Program-made: the position numbers and the translations under genes
Notes under the pieces: generated by a model
What the model saw: the letters and a program-made list of their open reading frames with translations, nothing else
What the model was told of the DNA's origin: nothing
Database searches by the model: none
Assembly (NCBI RefSeq): GCF_000306965.1
Contig: NZ_JH976437.1
Coordinates: forward strand, 101,405-165,404
Length of the DNA stretch: 64,000 nt
Source of the DNA: Amphibacillus jilinensis Y1
GTDB lineage: Bacteria > Bacillota > Bacilli > Bacillales > Amphibacillaceae
Direction: 5' to 3'
Part shown: piece after piece, positions 38,833 to 48,323 of the stretch
Position numbering within the stretch: the first letter of the stretch is position 1
How the letters are laid out: each line of letters starts with the position of its first letter

Positions 38833-39666
38833 TTACCCTTCGATGTCCATACTAAAATCGAAGGCTTTCGCTGAATGTGTAATGAATCCTAATGCTAAAT
38901 AATCTACACCTGTGTCCTGATAATCCTTGATCATATCTAGCGTAATGCTTCCAGAAGCTTCGGTGATCATGTGTTCAGGAATATGCTCAATATATTGGCG
39001 CACCTTTTCCGCTTTTTGATTGTCAAACATAATAATATCGACAGCCGATTTCACGGCTGCCTCAACTTGAGCTAAATTCTCAGTCTCTACCTCAATTTTA
39101 ACCATATGTCCAAGCTTTGATCGAATGTGTTGAACTGCTGCTTCAATTGATCCATAATACGCAATGTGATTGTCTTTAATCATGACGCCATCATACAGAC
39201 CAAACCGATGATTATACCCACCTCCACAGGTAACTGCATATTTTTCAAAAAGTCTTAAGCCTGGTGTTGTTTTTCTAGTATCAGTGATTCTTGTCTGTTC
39301 ATCGCTTAATTGATTGACCGCGGTTGCCGTTAAACTCGCTATACCGCTCATGCGTTGGAGTAAATTTAAAGCGACTCGTTCACCACTTAAAAGAGCTGGA
39401 AGCGGACCGGTTATCGTCGAGATCGTTTCTCCTATTTGCACTTGTTCACCATCACACTTGTGATTGAGAACGATAACTGTTGGATCAATACATTGATAAA
39501 CGATTTCTATTACGTTAATACCGGACAATACACCAGATTGTTTGGCAACAACCTTTGATTGCCCTTTATCCGTTTTTGAAAATAAATAGTCACTCGTCAA
39601 GTCACGATCTCCAATATCCTCTAGTAAAAATTGTTCAATTGCTTGTTTAGCTTTCAAGTGATTCAT
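38833..39666 (-). CDS. nadC: Quinolinate phosphoribosyltransferase (carboxylating)
   Basis: Converts quinolinate and PRPP to nicotinate mononucleotide. Motifs: [14 protein letters not shown] near the start, [25 protein letters not shown] and [20 protein letters not shown]. 277 residues, typical. The C terminus [22 protein letters not shown] closes the barrel. It lies between nadB (97 nt) and nadA. Confidence 0.96.
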   Translation of the reverse strand: MNHLKAKQAIEQFLLEDIGDRDLTSDYLFSKTDKGQSKVVAKQSGVLSGINVIEIVYQCIDPTVIVLNHKCDGEQVQIGETISTITGPLPALLSGERVALNLLQRMSGIASLTATAVNQLSDEQTRITDTRKTTPGLRLFEKYAVTCGGGYNHRFGLYDGVMIKDNHIAYYGSIEAAVQHIRSKLGHMVKIEVETENLAQVEAAVKSAVDIIMFDNQKAEKVRQYIEHIPEHMITEASGSITLDMIKDYQDTGVDYLALGFITHSAKAFDFSMDIEG

Positions 39667-39763
39667 AACGCTCCCCCTCGTATAATATGTTTAGGCTTCT
39701 ATTTCAGCCAATTAAATGATTGCCCTCTTCTCTAAATGACAGCCTTAATAATCAAAGCCTTTA

Positions 39764-41329
39764 TTATTTATTTCTTGACGTCATAGCGCAAGTCTTATTA
39801 TGTGGATGTTTATCACGATATTTAGAACGTAACGTATGGACAAAATCCCAGTCCTTCGAATGGTTTGGATAATCAACTCGCCAATGCGCACCTCGGCTTT
39901 CAGTCCTTCTTAATGCGGAAGTAACAATTAGCCATGCGGACAACAATTGATTAGCGCGTTCCCTTTGTTTTGGCTGAATCTGATCCAGGGGGCAATGGAT
40001 AGGATAGCTTTCAAGCCAATCTTTAAGTGTAAGTAAACCGAATGGGTCACGAACAATTCCAGCGTAGGTCGTCATCTGCTTTTGCAAAGTATTTAAAGAT
40101 GGTAAATCGATTGATTGATACGTCACACTATTTGTAGTGCTAATAACTGGATCGATTCGTTTAGTTAAAGTACTCTCTGAAATAACTGATGCTAATCGAT
40201 TGGGGAACACTAAGGCTTCAAGTAATGAATTACTTGCCAAGCGATTTGCCCCATGAATCCCGTTACAAGCTACTTCTCCAATGGCGTACAGTCGATCAAT
40301 AGATGTTCTACCAACCAAATCAGTTTTTATTCCACCTATCATAAAATGAGCACCAGGTGCTATAGGTAAGGCACCTTCTTGCATATCTATTTTTGCTTTC
40401 TGACATAATTTATTGATTGTAGGGAATTTCACATCAAACCTTTCAATCATTGAAATATCTAAATAAACTTGCTTATTTGCAAGGTAATGATCATAAACCG
40501 TTCGTGCCACGATGTCTCTAGGTGCCAAGTCTTTTAATGGGTGGATCCCTTCCATAAGAAGAGTGCCTTCCTCATCTAACAAACGAGCACCCTCTCCTCG
40601 AACTGCTTCAGATATTAAGCCATAATTGCGGCCATCCTTAACAAGCATCGTCGGGTGAAATTGAATAAATTCCAAATCCATGAGTTCTACCCCGGCACGA
40701 TAAGCAATAGCTAATCCATCCCCAGTAATCGTCGGGTTATTTGAGGTTAATTGATACAATGACCCACATCCACCAGTAGCGAGAACAATATGATCAGCAA
40801 AAAAATATTCATCTTCATCATTTGCAGTTTGACATCGCACACCGATACATCGACTTTGCTCGATAACTAAGTCGATTAGCTTATGTTCCTGTTTTAATTG
40901 AACGCTTCCTTCCAATCGATTATAAAAAAAACTAAACAGGCGATGACCGGTTTGATCACCACCGACATGAAGAATTCTCCTTTTATGATGAGCACCTTCT
41001 TGACCAAAAATAAGTGCACCATTTGTTGAATCAAATTGAAAGCCTTTTTTTATTAGATCACAAACCGCGCTAACCCCTTCTTTTGTGAGAACCTTAACAG
41101 CGTCTTCGTTCGCAAAATAATAACCAGCTTGTAATGTGTCCGCCATATGATCTTGCCAGCAATCTGTTGGGGACAATGCTGCTGCAATGCCACCTTGTGC
41201 CAAAATAGAATTGTTTTCCGATATATCTGCTTTCATCAAGACAGTGACTTGATGTGTCGTTGCTAATTGGTCAGCTAGAACCATGGCTGACAATCCCCCA
41301 CCAATAATAATGACTGTTTGATAATCCAT
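39764..41329 (-). CDS. nadB: L-aspartate oxidase
   Basis: FAD enzyme making iminoaspartate for NadA. The FAD site IIGGGLSAMVLADQL at residue 8, ILAQGGIAAALSP, the substrate region EFIQFHPTML and GARLLDEEGT, and MIGGIKTDLVGRTSI are visible. 521 residues. AGGAG precedes the ATG. It is divergent from the nifS-like gene over a 108-nt region with shared promoter elements, as in B. subtilis. Confidence 0.96.
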   Translation of the reverse strand: MDYQTVIIIGGGLSAMVLADQLATTHQVTVLMKADISENNSILAQGGIAAALSPTDCWQDHMADTLQAGYYFANEDAVKVLTKEGVSAVCDLIKKGFQFDSTNGALIFGQEGAHHKRRILHVGGDQTGHRLFSFFYNRLEGSVQLKQEHKLIDLVIEQSRCIGVRCQTANDEDEYFFADHIVLATGGCGSLYQLTSNNPTITGDGLAIAYRAGVELMDLEFIQFHPTMLVKDGRNYGLISEAVRGEGARLLDEEGTLLMEGIHPLKDLAPRDIVARTVYDHYLANKQVYLDISMIERFDVKFPTINKLCQKAKIDMQEGALPIAPGAHFMIGGIKTDLVGRTSIDRLYAIGEVACNGIHGANRLASNSLLEALVFPNRLASVISESTLTKRIDPVISTTNSVTYQSIDLPSLNTLQKQMTTYAGIVRDPFGLLTLKDWLESYPIHCPLDQIQPKQRERANQLLSAWLIVTSALRRTESRGAHWRVDYPNHSKDWDFVHTLRSKYRDKHPHNKTCAMTSRNK

Positions 41330-41350
41330 GTGGTCTCCTTTTTTAATGTC

Positions 41351-41403
41351 TTTACAGTTATCTTTACATATTTATTTACATATGACAATACTTATTTTAA
41401 GAT
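41351..41403. promoter_or_regulatory. Divergent nadB/nifS promoter region with TTTACA repeats
   Basis: TTTACA occurs three times at 12-bp intervals (41351, 41363, 41375). For the desulfurase gene, the third copy serves as -35 with TAAGAT as -10 (41398-41403), 17 bp apart. For nadB, TTGTCA (41388-41383, minus) and TAAAGA form a weaker pair. The repeated hexamers and the flanking TGTC/GACA are candidate NiaR (NAD repressor) contacts; this is inference, since the exact NiaR site was not matched. Confidence 0.55.
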
Positions 41404-41437
41404 AATAATAAACGAACCTTCTTTGAAAGGAGCATTT

Positions 41438-42550
41438 ATGATCTATTTAGATTATGCTGCTTCGACACCTGTCGACGAGCATATATTAAAAATTTACCAA
41501 CAAACCGCAAGAGATTTTTTTGCAAACCCGCTAAGTTTACATGACTTAGGAACAGAAGCGATGGAATTATCTCGTTATAGCTATGAGGTGATTGCCAGCT
41601 GCCTCGGATGTGATCAAAAGGAACTACATATGACACATAGTGGAACAGAAGCAAATCATTTAGCGCTTGAAACCCTTTTACAAACAAAGCCTCATAACAA
41701 AAAACATATCGTTGCTACACCATTCGAACATTTTTCGATTGCTGATTTTTTAAAAAAGAAACAGCTAACAGAAGGGTATGAAATTAGTTTACTTACCCCA
41801 AATGACCAAGGGGAAATATTATTAGACGACGTCATCGCCAAAGTAGAGGAAAATACATGCCTTGTCGCTATTCAGCATATCAACCATGAAATTGGGACTA
41901 TTCAAGATATTGAAACGATTGGCAGATGGATACAGCAAAAAGGGATCCTTTTTCACTGTGATGGTGTTCAAGCATTTTCAAAAGTGCACGTTGACGTAAA
42001 AGCTCTACATGTTGACAGCTACTCCATTTCTGGTCATAAAATCTATGGTCCAAAAGGGATAGGTGCCACATATATAAGAAGCATTCCCAGTAGAAACACT
42101 AGTGAAAGATTATACAGGGGAACGGAAGACATTGCTAAATTAGTTGCATTTGCAGCAGCGGCTGATATTGGCACAACACATATTGATGAAAAAGCTAAGC
42201 ATATTAAAGAATTAAGAACTTACTTTATAGAAAACAGCGCTAATATCACTGACCACGCTAGCGTATTTACAGCAAGGCAACAGTCACCACATGTGATTGG
42301 CATCTTGTTCAATAAAATACCTGGTCATTATGCAATGTTAAAATTCAATCAAGCGGGGATTGCAATGTCCACAGGAAGCGCCTGTACTGTCAACCAACAA
42401 TCGCCATCTCCCACTATGATTGCTCTAGGGATAGATCCACAACATGCCAAAAACTTTATTCGTTTATCACTAGGAAATGAAACAACAAAATCTGAACTAG
42501 AAAAAACAATAAAAGTATGCGAAAATATGTTACAGGAATGGAAAAATTAA
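41438..42550 (+). CDS. Cysteine desulfurase (NifS/IscS-like) of the NAD cluster
   Basis: PLP enzyme that takes sulfur from cysteine, probably for the NadA iron-sulfur cluster. The start IYLDYAASTPVD, the PLP lysine in SISGHKIYGPKGIG and the active cysteine in STGSACTVNQQSPS are present. The open frame begins 40 codons earlier inside the promoter region, but AAAGGAG lies just before the ATG at 41438, giving 370 residues. It corresponds to B. subtilis nifS (nadS). Intergenic repeats follow directly after the stop. Confidence 0.93.
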   Translation: MIYLDYAASTPVDEHILKIYQQTARDFFANPLSLHDLGTEAMELSRYSYEVIASCLGCDQKELHMTHSGTEANHLALETLLQTKPHNKKHIVATPFEHFSIADFLKKKQLTEGYEISLLTPNDQGEILLDDVIAKVEENTCLVAIQHINHEIGTIQDIETIGRWIQQKGILFHCDGVQAFSKVHVDVKALHVDSYSISGHKIYGPKGIGATYIRSIPSRNTSERLYRGTEDIAKLVAFAAAADIGTTHIDEKAKHIKELRTYFIENSANITDHASVFTARQQSPHVIGILFNKIPGHYAMLKFNQAGIAMSTGSACTVNQQSPSPTMIALGIDPQHAKNFIRLSLGNETTKSELEKTIKVCENMLQEWKN

Positions 42551-42559
42551 ATGAACCTT

Positions 42560-42596
42560 CCATCAGCGAGTGTTTTACGGACGGTTATCTGTGATA
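42560..42596 (+). repeat. Dispersed intergenic repeat, right-end fragment F1
   Basis: Only the right end, GTGTTTTACGGACGGTTATCTGTGATAAA, is present here (core TTTTACGGACGGTTATCT), directly abutting the full copy F2. It begins a few nucleotides after the desulfurase stop codon. Confidence 0.8.
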
Positions 42597-42748
42597 AAGC
42601 GAACCTTCAATCAGTGGGGGTGTTCTTCCACCGCTGATTGTTAGCTGAGTGAATCAGGACATTAGCGTCCGTTAACTTCCGCCTAACCAAATCAAATTTT
42701 CGCTCTATTTCGCATCGGGTGTTTTACGGACGGTTATCTGTGATAAAG
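42597..42748 (+). repeat. Dispersed intergenic repeat, full copy F2
   Basis: Near-consensus unit of about 152 nt. It starts AGCGAACCTTCAATCAGTGG, carries the first hairpin (with ACCGCTGATTG), GGACATTAGCGTCC and the outer pairing CGTCCGTTAAC with GTGTTTTACGG, and ends GGTTATCTGTGATAAA. It lies between the desulfurase gene and niaR. Confidence 0.9.
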
Positions 42749-42809
42749 TAAAACTTCTGTTGGAAAGGGGTTTTACTTTCAGTTAGAGGAGACAAAAGGA
42801 GTGACAATA

Positions 42810-43346
42810 GTGGAACACACGCATAAACTAGTTGGGGATGAAAGAAGGTCTGCGCTTTTAACATGGTTAAGAGAATCAAATCAACCTTTAACCGGTGGGG
42901 ATCTAGCAGAGAAGGCCGGGGTTAGCAGACAAGTTATCGTACAAGATATGTCATTGTTAAAAGCAAAGAAGGAACCTATTATCGCCACAAGTCAAGGTTA
43001 TTTATTAATAGACCAACATAATCAAACGCATAAATGCCAACGGATTGTTGCTTGTAAACATAGTCCAGAGCAAACACAGCAAGAATTGGAATGCATTGTT
43101 GACCAGGGCGTAACAGTTGGCAATGTCATCGTAGAGCATCCCGTATATGGCGAATTAAAAGCACTTATTATGGTAAGTGATCGTCATGATGTCAAACAAT
43201 TTATCAACAAAATTAACTCTACACATGCACCCTACTTATCTGAATTAACAGATGGTGTACATCTCCACACCCTTGAAGCTGAAAACGAGGATAAGTTAGA
43301 AGCAGCGTATTTAGCACTCAAAAATAACGGCTTCACTATTGAATAG
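42810..43346 (+). CDS. niaR: NAD biosynthesis repressor NiaR (YrxA)
   Basis: Niacin-responsive repressor of the nad genes. An HTH_11 domain at the start contains RRSALLTWLRESNQPLTGG and AGVSRQVIVQDMSLL. The C-terminal 3H domain, named for three metal-binding histidines, includes HKCQRIVACKHSPEQTQ and EHPVYGELKALIMVSDRHDV. The GTG at 42810 has AAAGGAG 8 nt upstream and gives 178 residues; an upstream GTG at 42801 is also possible. It is flanked on both sides by intergenic repeats. Confidence 0.93.
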   Translation: MEHTHKLVGDERRSALLTWLRESNQPLTGGDLAEKAGVSRQVIVQDMSLLKAKKEPIIATSQGYLLIDQHNQTHKCQRIVACKHSPEQTQQELECIVDQGVTVGNVIVEHPVYGELKALIMVSDRHDVKQFINKINSTHAPYLSELTDGVHLHTLEAENEDKLEAAYLALKNNGFTIE

Positions 43347-43637
43347 TCGTAAAAATAAAAGTGATGCAAACGTTTAGTAATACAGCTACTTGAGTAAATC
43401 ACTCGAAAAAAACAACTCTTTAATCTGAGGAGCTTTCTTACTTCTTCCACTGATTGTTAGCTGGGTGAACCCGGAAATTAGCTCCCGTCTAAATAGGTTT
43501 GCTCTGCTTTGAGGCGGGTATTTTACGGTTTGTTACCTGTGTGAATAAGTTCGTCTAGCAATTGACCTCTCGTAGAATGAATCTGTTACACCAAGTATAT
43601 ATTCAGACTCAGATAGCATTATTTGTAAATTAAAAAC
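43347..43637. other. Intergenic region after niaR
   Basis: About 290 nt before the pheA terminator. It contains the degraded repeat copy G (43440-43545) and otherwise AT-rich sequence without a recognised feature. No separate niaR terminator was identified. Confidence 0.5.
43440..43545 (+). repeat. Dispersed intergenic repeat, degraded copy G
   Basis: Keeps CTTCCACTGATTGTTAGCTG, GGTGAACCCGGAAATTAGCTCC, CTCTGCTTTGAGGCGGG and a changed right end TTTTACGGTTTGTTACCTGTG. Some pairings are lost. It lies between niaR and pheA. Confidence 0.7.
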
Positions 43638-43681
43638 AAAAAGATCGAACCTACATTTTCCCAATATAGGCTCGATCTTTT
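43638..43681 (-). terminator. Terminator after pheA
   Basis: On the minus strand AAAAGATCGAGCCTATA pairs with TAGGTTCGATCTTTT with small mismatches, followed by T. It lies 14 nt after the pheA stop. Confidence 0.88.
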
Positions 43682-43694
43682 ACTTTTATTTTGT

Positions 43695-44555
43695 TTAGTC
43701 ATTACTTACATAACAGGGGTAAGTACCTAAGACTTCTATATGGCAACCAATAGCCTCTATTTCCGCAATTGTATTCGGAATTAGAATATCATCCATCTGT
43801 TGATCGACATCAATTAGAAAATAGTATTGGCCTAGACCTGTTTTCATTGGTCGAGATTCAATTTTAGATAAATTAATCCTGCGCCATGCAAAAGCAGATA
43901 ATACTTGATGAAGGGCACCCGCATGATCAGTAGGTAAGGCAATCATAAGCGTTGTTTTATATCCTTTTAATTCCAAACCTTTAATACGCAAGGCGGTATC
44001 ATTTTTATGTAAAACAATAAAGCGGGTTTGATTGTTAATAAAATCATGTATATTGGGTTTGACAATTTCTAATCCATACTCCTTTGCCGCAAGATCATTA
44101 GCTATCGCCCCTATTCGTTTATCAGGGTGCTCACTTACAAAGCGAGCCGCCGCTCCAGTTGATGTATATGTTTCTACTTTTGATTCACGCATATTTTGCT
44201 TCAAAAATTGGTGACATTGCGCCAATGCATGAGGGTGTGAATAGATGGATTCCGTCTTTTCCCACTTCATCTTATTTTGCGAGTGAACCATAAAATGTTG
44301 TTTTACAGGAATAATAATTTCACTTACTATCTTTAACATCTTTTCTTGGATTAAGTAATCAAGTGTTAAGTTAACCGTGCCTTCTAATGTATTTTCTAAG
44401 GGCACTACACTATACTTGACATGGCCAAGTTTAACCGCGTCAATACAAGCTGGAATGGTTTGATAGCTCATCGATACATGTTGTGGAAATAATGCATCAA
44501 CAGCTTGCTGTGAAAATGTTCCTTTTGGACCTAAATAGCCTACTGAAAATGACAA
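43695..44555 (-). CDS. pheA: Prephenate dehydratase
   Basis: Converts prephenate to phenylpyruvate in phenylalanine synthesis. The catalytic part includes GYLGPKGTFSQQA, VPLENTLEGTVNLTLD and NNQTRFIVL (TRF motif); the C-terminal ACT domain with DHAGALHQVLSAFAWR and LSKIESRP binds phenylalanine for feedback inhibition. 286 residues, TTG start behind GGGGA. It lies 23 nt after pheB in the same operon. Confidence 0.96.
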   Translation of the reverse strand: MSFSVGYLGPKGTFSQQAVDALFPQHVSMSYQTIPACIDAVKLGHVKYSVVPLENTLEGTVNLTLDYLIQEKMLKIVSEIIIPVKQHFMVHSQNKMKWEKTESIYSHPHALAQCHQFLKQNMRESKVETYTSTGAAARFVSEHPDKRIGAIANDLAAKEYGLEIVKPNIHDFINNQTRFIVLHKNDTALRIKGLELKGYKTTLMIALPTDHAGALHQVLSAFAWRRINLSKIESRPMKTGLGQYYFLIDVDQQMDDILIPNTIAEIEAIGCHIEVLGTYPCYVSND

Positions 44556-44578
44556 CTCTATCCCCGACCTTTCCTCTC

Positions 44579-45028
44579 CTATGCACCAGAACTTAGGATC
44601 TCAACGCGATCGATAAACGGCTGGTTTTTTAATTGCACAATAAGTTCATCTAATGCAAGCATTAATTGTTCAACATCTAATGATAAGGTGACATTAGCCT
44701 TTCCATGGACTGGTATAGTTTGGTGAATCGTTAAAATATTCCCCCCAGCTCTAGCAACTGTATCTAACAACGTTGATAACGTTCCGGACCGGTCCTCTAA
44801 ATGAAAGAATAATGTGATAATTCGAGTTTTTTGAATAGCTTGCAAAGGAAAGACTGCATCACGGTATTTATAATACGCGCTCCGCGACAGTCCAGCTTGC
44901 TTTACCGCTTCATAAACCGAATTCGCTTTTCCTCGATCTAACTGTGCCTTAACTTCTAAAGTTTTCCGCATCGCATCAGGGAGAAAATCACCACGAACCA
45001 GATAAAATGTTTCCTCTTCTTTTTTCAT
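44579..45028 (-). CDS. pheB: ACT domain protein PheB
   Basis: 149-residue protein with an N-terminal helix-turn-helix-like part ([24 protein letters not shown]) and a C-terminal ACT domain ([32 protein letters not shown]). It matches B. subtilis PheB (YszB), a proposed regulator tied to aromatic amino-acid synthesis. The ATG at 45028 with GGGAGG upstream is chosen over an open frame running into the adjacent repeat. It is cotranscribed with pheA and separated from obg by repeat H. Confidence 0.92.
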   Translation of the reverse strand: MKKEEETFYLVRGDFLPDAMRKTLEVKAQLDRGKANSVYEAVKQAGLSRSAYYKYRDAVFPLQAIQKTRIITLFFHLEDRSGTLSTLLDTVARAGGNILTIHQTIPVHGKANVTLSLDVEQLMLALDELIVQLKNQPFIDRVEILSSGA

Positions 45029-45049
45029 TGCTACCCTCCCCATCACTAA

Positions 45050-45185
45050 AAATAAAGCGAACTTCAATCAGTGGGGGTGTTCTTCCCTCCACTGATTGTT
45101 AGCTGAGTGAATCAGGACATTAGCGTCCGTTAACATCCGCCTAAATAAAAGAATCGGTTGTTTTACGGACGGTTATCTGTGATAA
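45050..45185 (+). repeat. Dispersed intergenic repeat, copy H
   Basis: Copy with a perfect first hairpin (ATCAGTGGGGG/CCCTCCACTGAT), GAATCAGGACATTAGCGTCC, and CGTCCGTTAACATCCG pairing with CGGTTGTTTTACGGACG. The middle (about 15 nt with CTCTATTTCG) is deleted. It fills the gap between pheB and obg, ending 10 nt after the obg stop codon. Confidence 0.88.
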
Positions 45186-45194
45186 CACAAAATT

Positions 45195-46487
<1,293 letters not shown>

Positions 46488-47009
46488 TTAATCCGCTTCC
46501 CAAACAACCACTAGTCGTTCTTCTTGAGCAGATACTATTTGTATTCTATAATCCGTTGCGGTCAATTCGTCAATAAGCACAGTTAAATCTTTAAGTGCTT
46601 GATTTATTTCTAATATTAGACGAAAGGGTTGCTTTTTAAATTGTTGAAACTTTATTGTACCATGGTAAAGCATTGAATTCATTAGATACTTTGAGATTAT
46701 TTGATGAACAGATTCAACTAAATGTGCCAATTGGTGATCATTTATGATTGGGGGCTCTACAATTTCAATAACAGGCTCCCATCTTATGCCTGTTTCCAAA
46801 TTATTTAATCGCATCAGCTTTAGTATCGTTGCTGGTAAGTCCATATTCTGAAATTGCTGTTCCCGCATAAGTCTTTCAGCGACTTCTGCTGATTTTTGTT
46901 GGACCTTATCTAGCTTACCCATCTGGGCATAACCCATAATGACTTGTAAATCATTCGACCAATCATGTCGATAATGCCTTAGCAAATTTACAATTTCTTT
47001 TTCATCCAT
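46488..47009 (-). CDS. spo0B: Sporulation initiation phosphotransferase Spo0B
   Basis: Passes phosphate from Spo0F to Spo0A in the sporulation phosphorelay. The 173-residue protein has the phosphoacceptor histidine in LLRHYRHDWSNDLQVIMGY, followed by a helical hairpin and a degenerate ATPase-like C-terminal domain. The C-terminal domain is poorly conserved, as usual. It is upstream of and close to obg. The H-D-W-N core supports a working protein. Confidence 0.93.
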   Translation of the reverse strand: MDEKEIVNLLRHYRHDWSNDLQVIMGYAQMGKLDKVQQKSAEVAERLMREQQFQNMDLPATILKLMRLNNLETGIRWEPVIEIVEPPIINDHQLAHLVESVHQIISKYLMNSMLYHGTIKFQQFKKQPFRLILEINQALKDLTVLIDELTATDYRIQIVSAQEERLVVVWEAD

Positions 47010-47160
47010 TTTATCACCGCCGATATCAATGTAAAAAAATTATACCAGATTACCCTCAATTCGTAAAAGTGACTCTAACTCATCGCTGAGAGTCTTTTAA
47101 TAAAAATACTTTAATATCATAGTGATTTTACCTAATATACATTTCAGTTTAATGAAAAAA

Positions 47161-47194
47161 ACGTGTCTCAAAAGACTTATCTTTTGAGACACGT
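47161..47194 (-). terminator. Terminator after rpmA
   Basis: ACGTGTCTCAAAAGA and TCTTTTGAGACACGT are exact complements around CTTA (15-bp stem), followed by seven T on the minus strand. It begins 13 nt after the rpmA stop. Confidence 0.95.
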
Positions 47195-47207
47195 TCACTT
47201 TCATTCA

Positions 47208-47498
47208 TTATGCTTCTTGTGCAACAGGATAAACACTTACACGTTTACGGTTACGTCCGACACGTTCAAAACGCACGATACCATCTGCTTTTGCGTAAAG
47301 CGTATCATCACCACCGCGTCCAACATTGTTACCTGGGTATATCTTTGTTCCACGTTGACGGTAAAGAATAGAACCACCAGTAACCATTTGGCCATCAGCA
47401 CGCTTAGCACCTAAACGTTTTGATTCTGAATCACGGCCGTTCTTAGAACTACCTACACCTTTTTTACTCGCGAAAAATTGTAAATCTAAACGTAGCAT
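47208..47498 (-). CDS. rpmA: 50S ribosomal protein L27
   Basis: 96-residue ribosomal protein at the peptidyl transferase centre. It carries the Firmicutes N-terminal extension [16 protein letters not shown], which is removed by the Prp protease (cleavage after LQFFA in studied species), then [29 protein letters not shown] precedes the ATG. The protease gene is immediately upstream in the same operon. Confidence 0.98.
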   Translation of the reverse strand: MLRLDLQFFASKKGVGSSKNGRDSESKRLGAKRADGQMVTGGSILYRQRGTKIYPGNNVGRGGDDTLYAKADGIVRFERVGRNRKRVSVYPVAQEA

Positions 47499-47513
47499 GG
47501 GTTTTGCACCTCC

Positions 47514-47852
47514 TTATTTTTCAGAGATGGAAATATATTGACCATAATCACGTGCAATGGTTTGTAAAGAAATTAGCATACCTTCAAGTAATAAAGACGC
47601 TTTTTCAAGCTGGCTTTTTGTCAAACTTTCAGGTAGCTCCACTTTTAAGTAACCCCCATTGTCACTTTGATCAATAATTGGCTCAATCTCAGCTAAATTA
47701 ATGATAGCATTTGTCATTCCAAAAGCCACTGCTGACACAGCAGCACACACTAAATCATGACCATGAGGACCGCTCTCAGCATGTCCACTCAGTTCAAACG
47801 CTGTTATATGTTTGAATTGTTTACGATAAATCGTAACCTTTATCATAATCAT
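47514..47852 (-). CDS. prp: Ribosomal-processing cysteine protease Prp
   Basis: 112-residue cysteine protease (YsxB family) that trims the L27 N terminus. The catalytic histidine and cysteine lie in ELSGHAESGPHGHDLVCAAVSAVAFG (cores SGHAESG and HDLVCAAVSA). It is encoded between rplU and rpmA, the standard arrangement in Firmicutes with extended L27. Two nearby ATGs (47852, 47846) are possible starts. Confidence 0.95.
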   Translation of the reverse strand: MIMIKVTIYRKQFKHITAFELSGHAESGPHGHDLVCAAVSAVAFGMTNAIINLAEIEPIIDQSDNGGYLKVELPESLTKSQLEKASLLLEGMLISLQTIARDYGQYISISEK

Positions 47853-47858
47853 TCAACC

Positions 47859-48167
47859 TTAAGCGTTAATTTTTTCAATGGTTACTTTTGTATAAGGTTG
47901 ACGGTGACCTTGTTTACGGTGATAATTCTTTTTAGGCTTGAATTTGTAAATCGTTACTTTTTTCTGACGACCTTGTTTCTCAACTTTAGCCGATACAGAA
48001 GCACCTTCTACAAATGGTGCGCCTACTTTAACATCATCCCCATTAACAAAAAGTACTTTATCAAACGTAACAGATTCTCCAGCTTCAGCTGCTAATTTCT
48101 CAACGTAGATGCTTTGACCTTCTTCTACTTTGACTTGCTTACCGCCTGTTTCAATAATTGCGTACAT
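47859..48167 (-). CDS. rplU: 50S ribosomal protein L21
   Basis: 102-residue large-subunit protein. It begins [18 protein letters not shown], with [20 protein letters not shown] near the end, which is the L21 signature. AAGGAGGTG precedes the ATG. It opens the rplU-prp-rpmA operon behind a structured leader. Confidence 0.98.
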   Translation of the reverse strand: MYAIIETGGKQVKVEEGQSIYVEKLAAEAGESVTFDKVLFVNGDDVKVGAPFVEGASVSAKVEKQGRQKKVTIYKFKPKKNYHRKQGHRQPYTKVTIEKINA

Positions 48168-48174
48168 CCTAATT

Positions 48175-48285
48175 GCACCTCCTTAAAATAACTCAGACTC
48201 GCCATCACAGGTGCGGAATATACTCCCGCTTATGCATTCACCTGTTCTGCGCGGTTGTAGCAACGGGTGCTACTTGACTTGCATA
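48175..48285 (-). ncRNA. L21 leader RNA
   Basis: The 5' untranslated region of rplU folds strongly on the minus strand: GTAGCACCCGTTGCTAC forms a hairpin, and CAGGTGAATGCATAAGCGGGAGTATATTCCGCACCTG forms a second with CAGGTG/CACCTG and GCGG/CCGC pairs (quoted by its arms). This matches the location and kind of the Firmicutes L21 leader, thought to be an autoregulatory site for L21. The family match is from memory of its layout, not from a search. Confidence 0.7.
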
Positions 48286-48293
48286 ACATTAGA

Positions 48294-48323
48294 ATAATAT
48301 CATGATTTAATTTATCTTGTCAA
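48294..48323 (-). promoter_or_regulatory. rplU operon promoter
   Basis: On the minus strand TTGACA (48323-48318), an 18-bp spacer and TATTAT (48299-48294). It overlaps the end of the RNase E/G gene and would start the transcript just before the leader RNA. Confidence 0.75.

Noticed and set aside
41318-41437. Forty-codon N-terminal extension of the cysteine desulfurase
   Set aside because: It overlaps the divergent promoter and nadB start; the ATG at 41438 has a clear ribosome site and matches the family's first residues.
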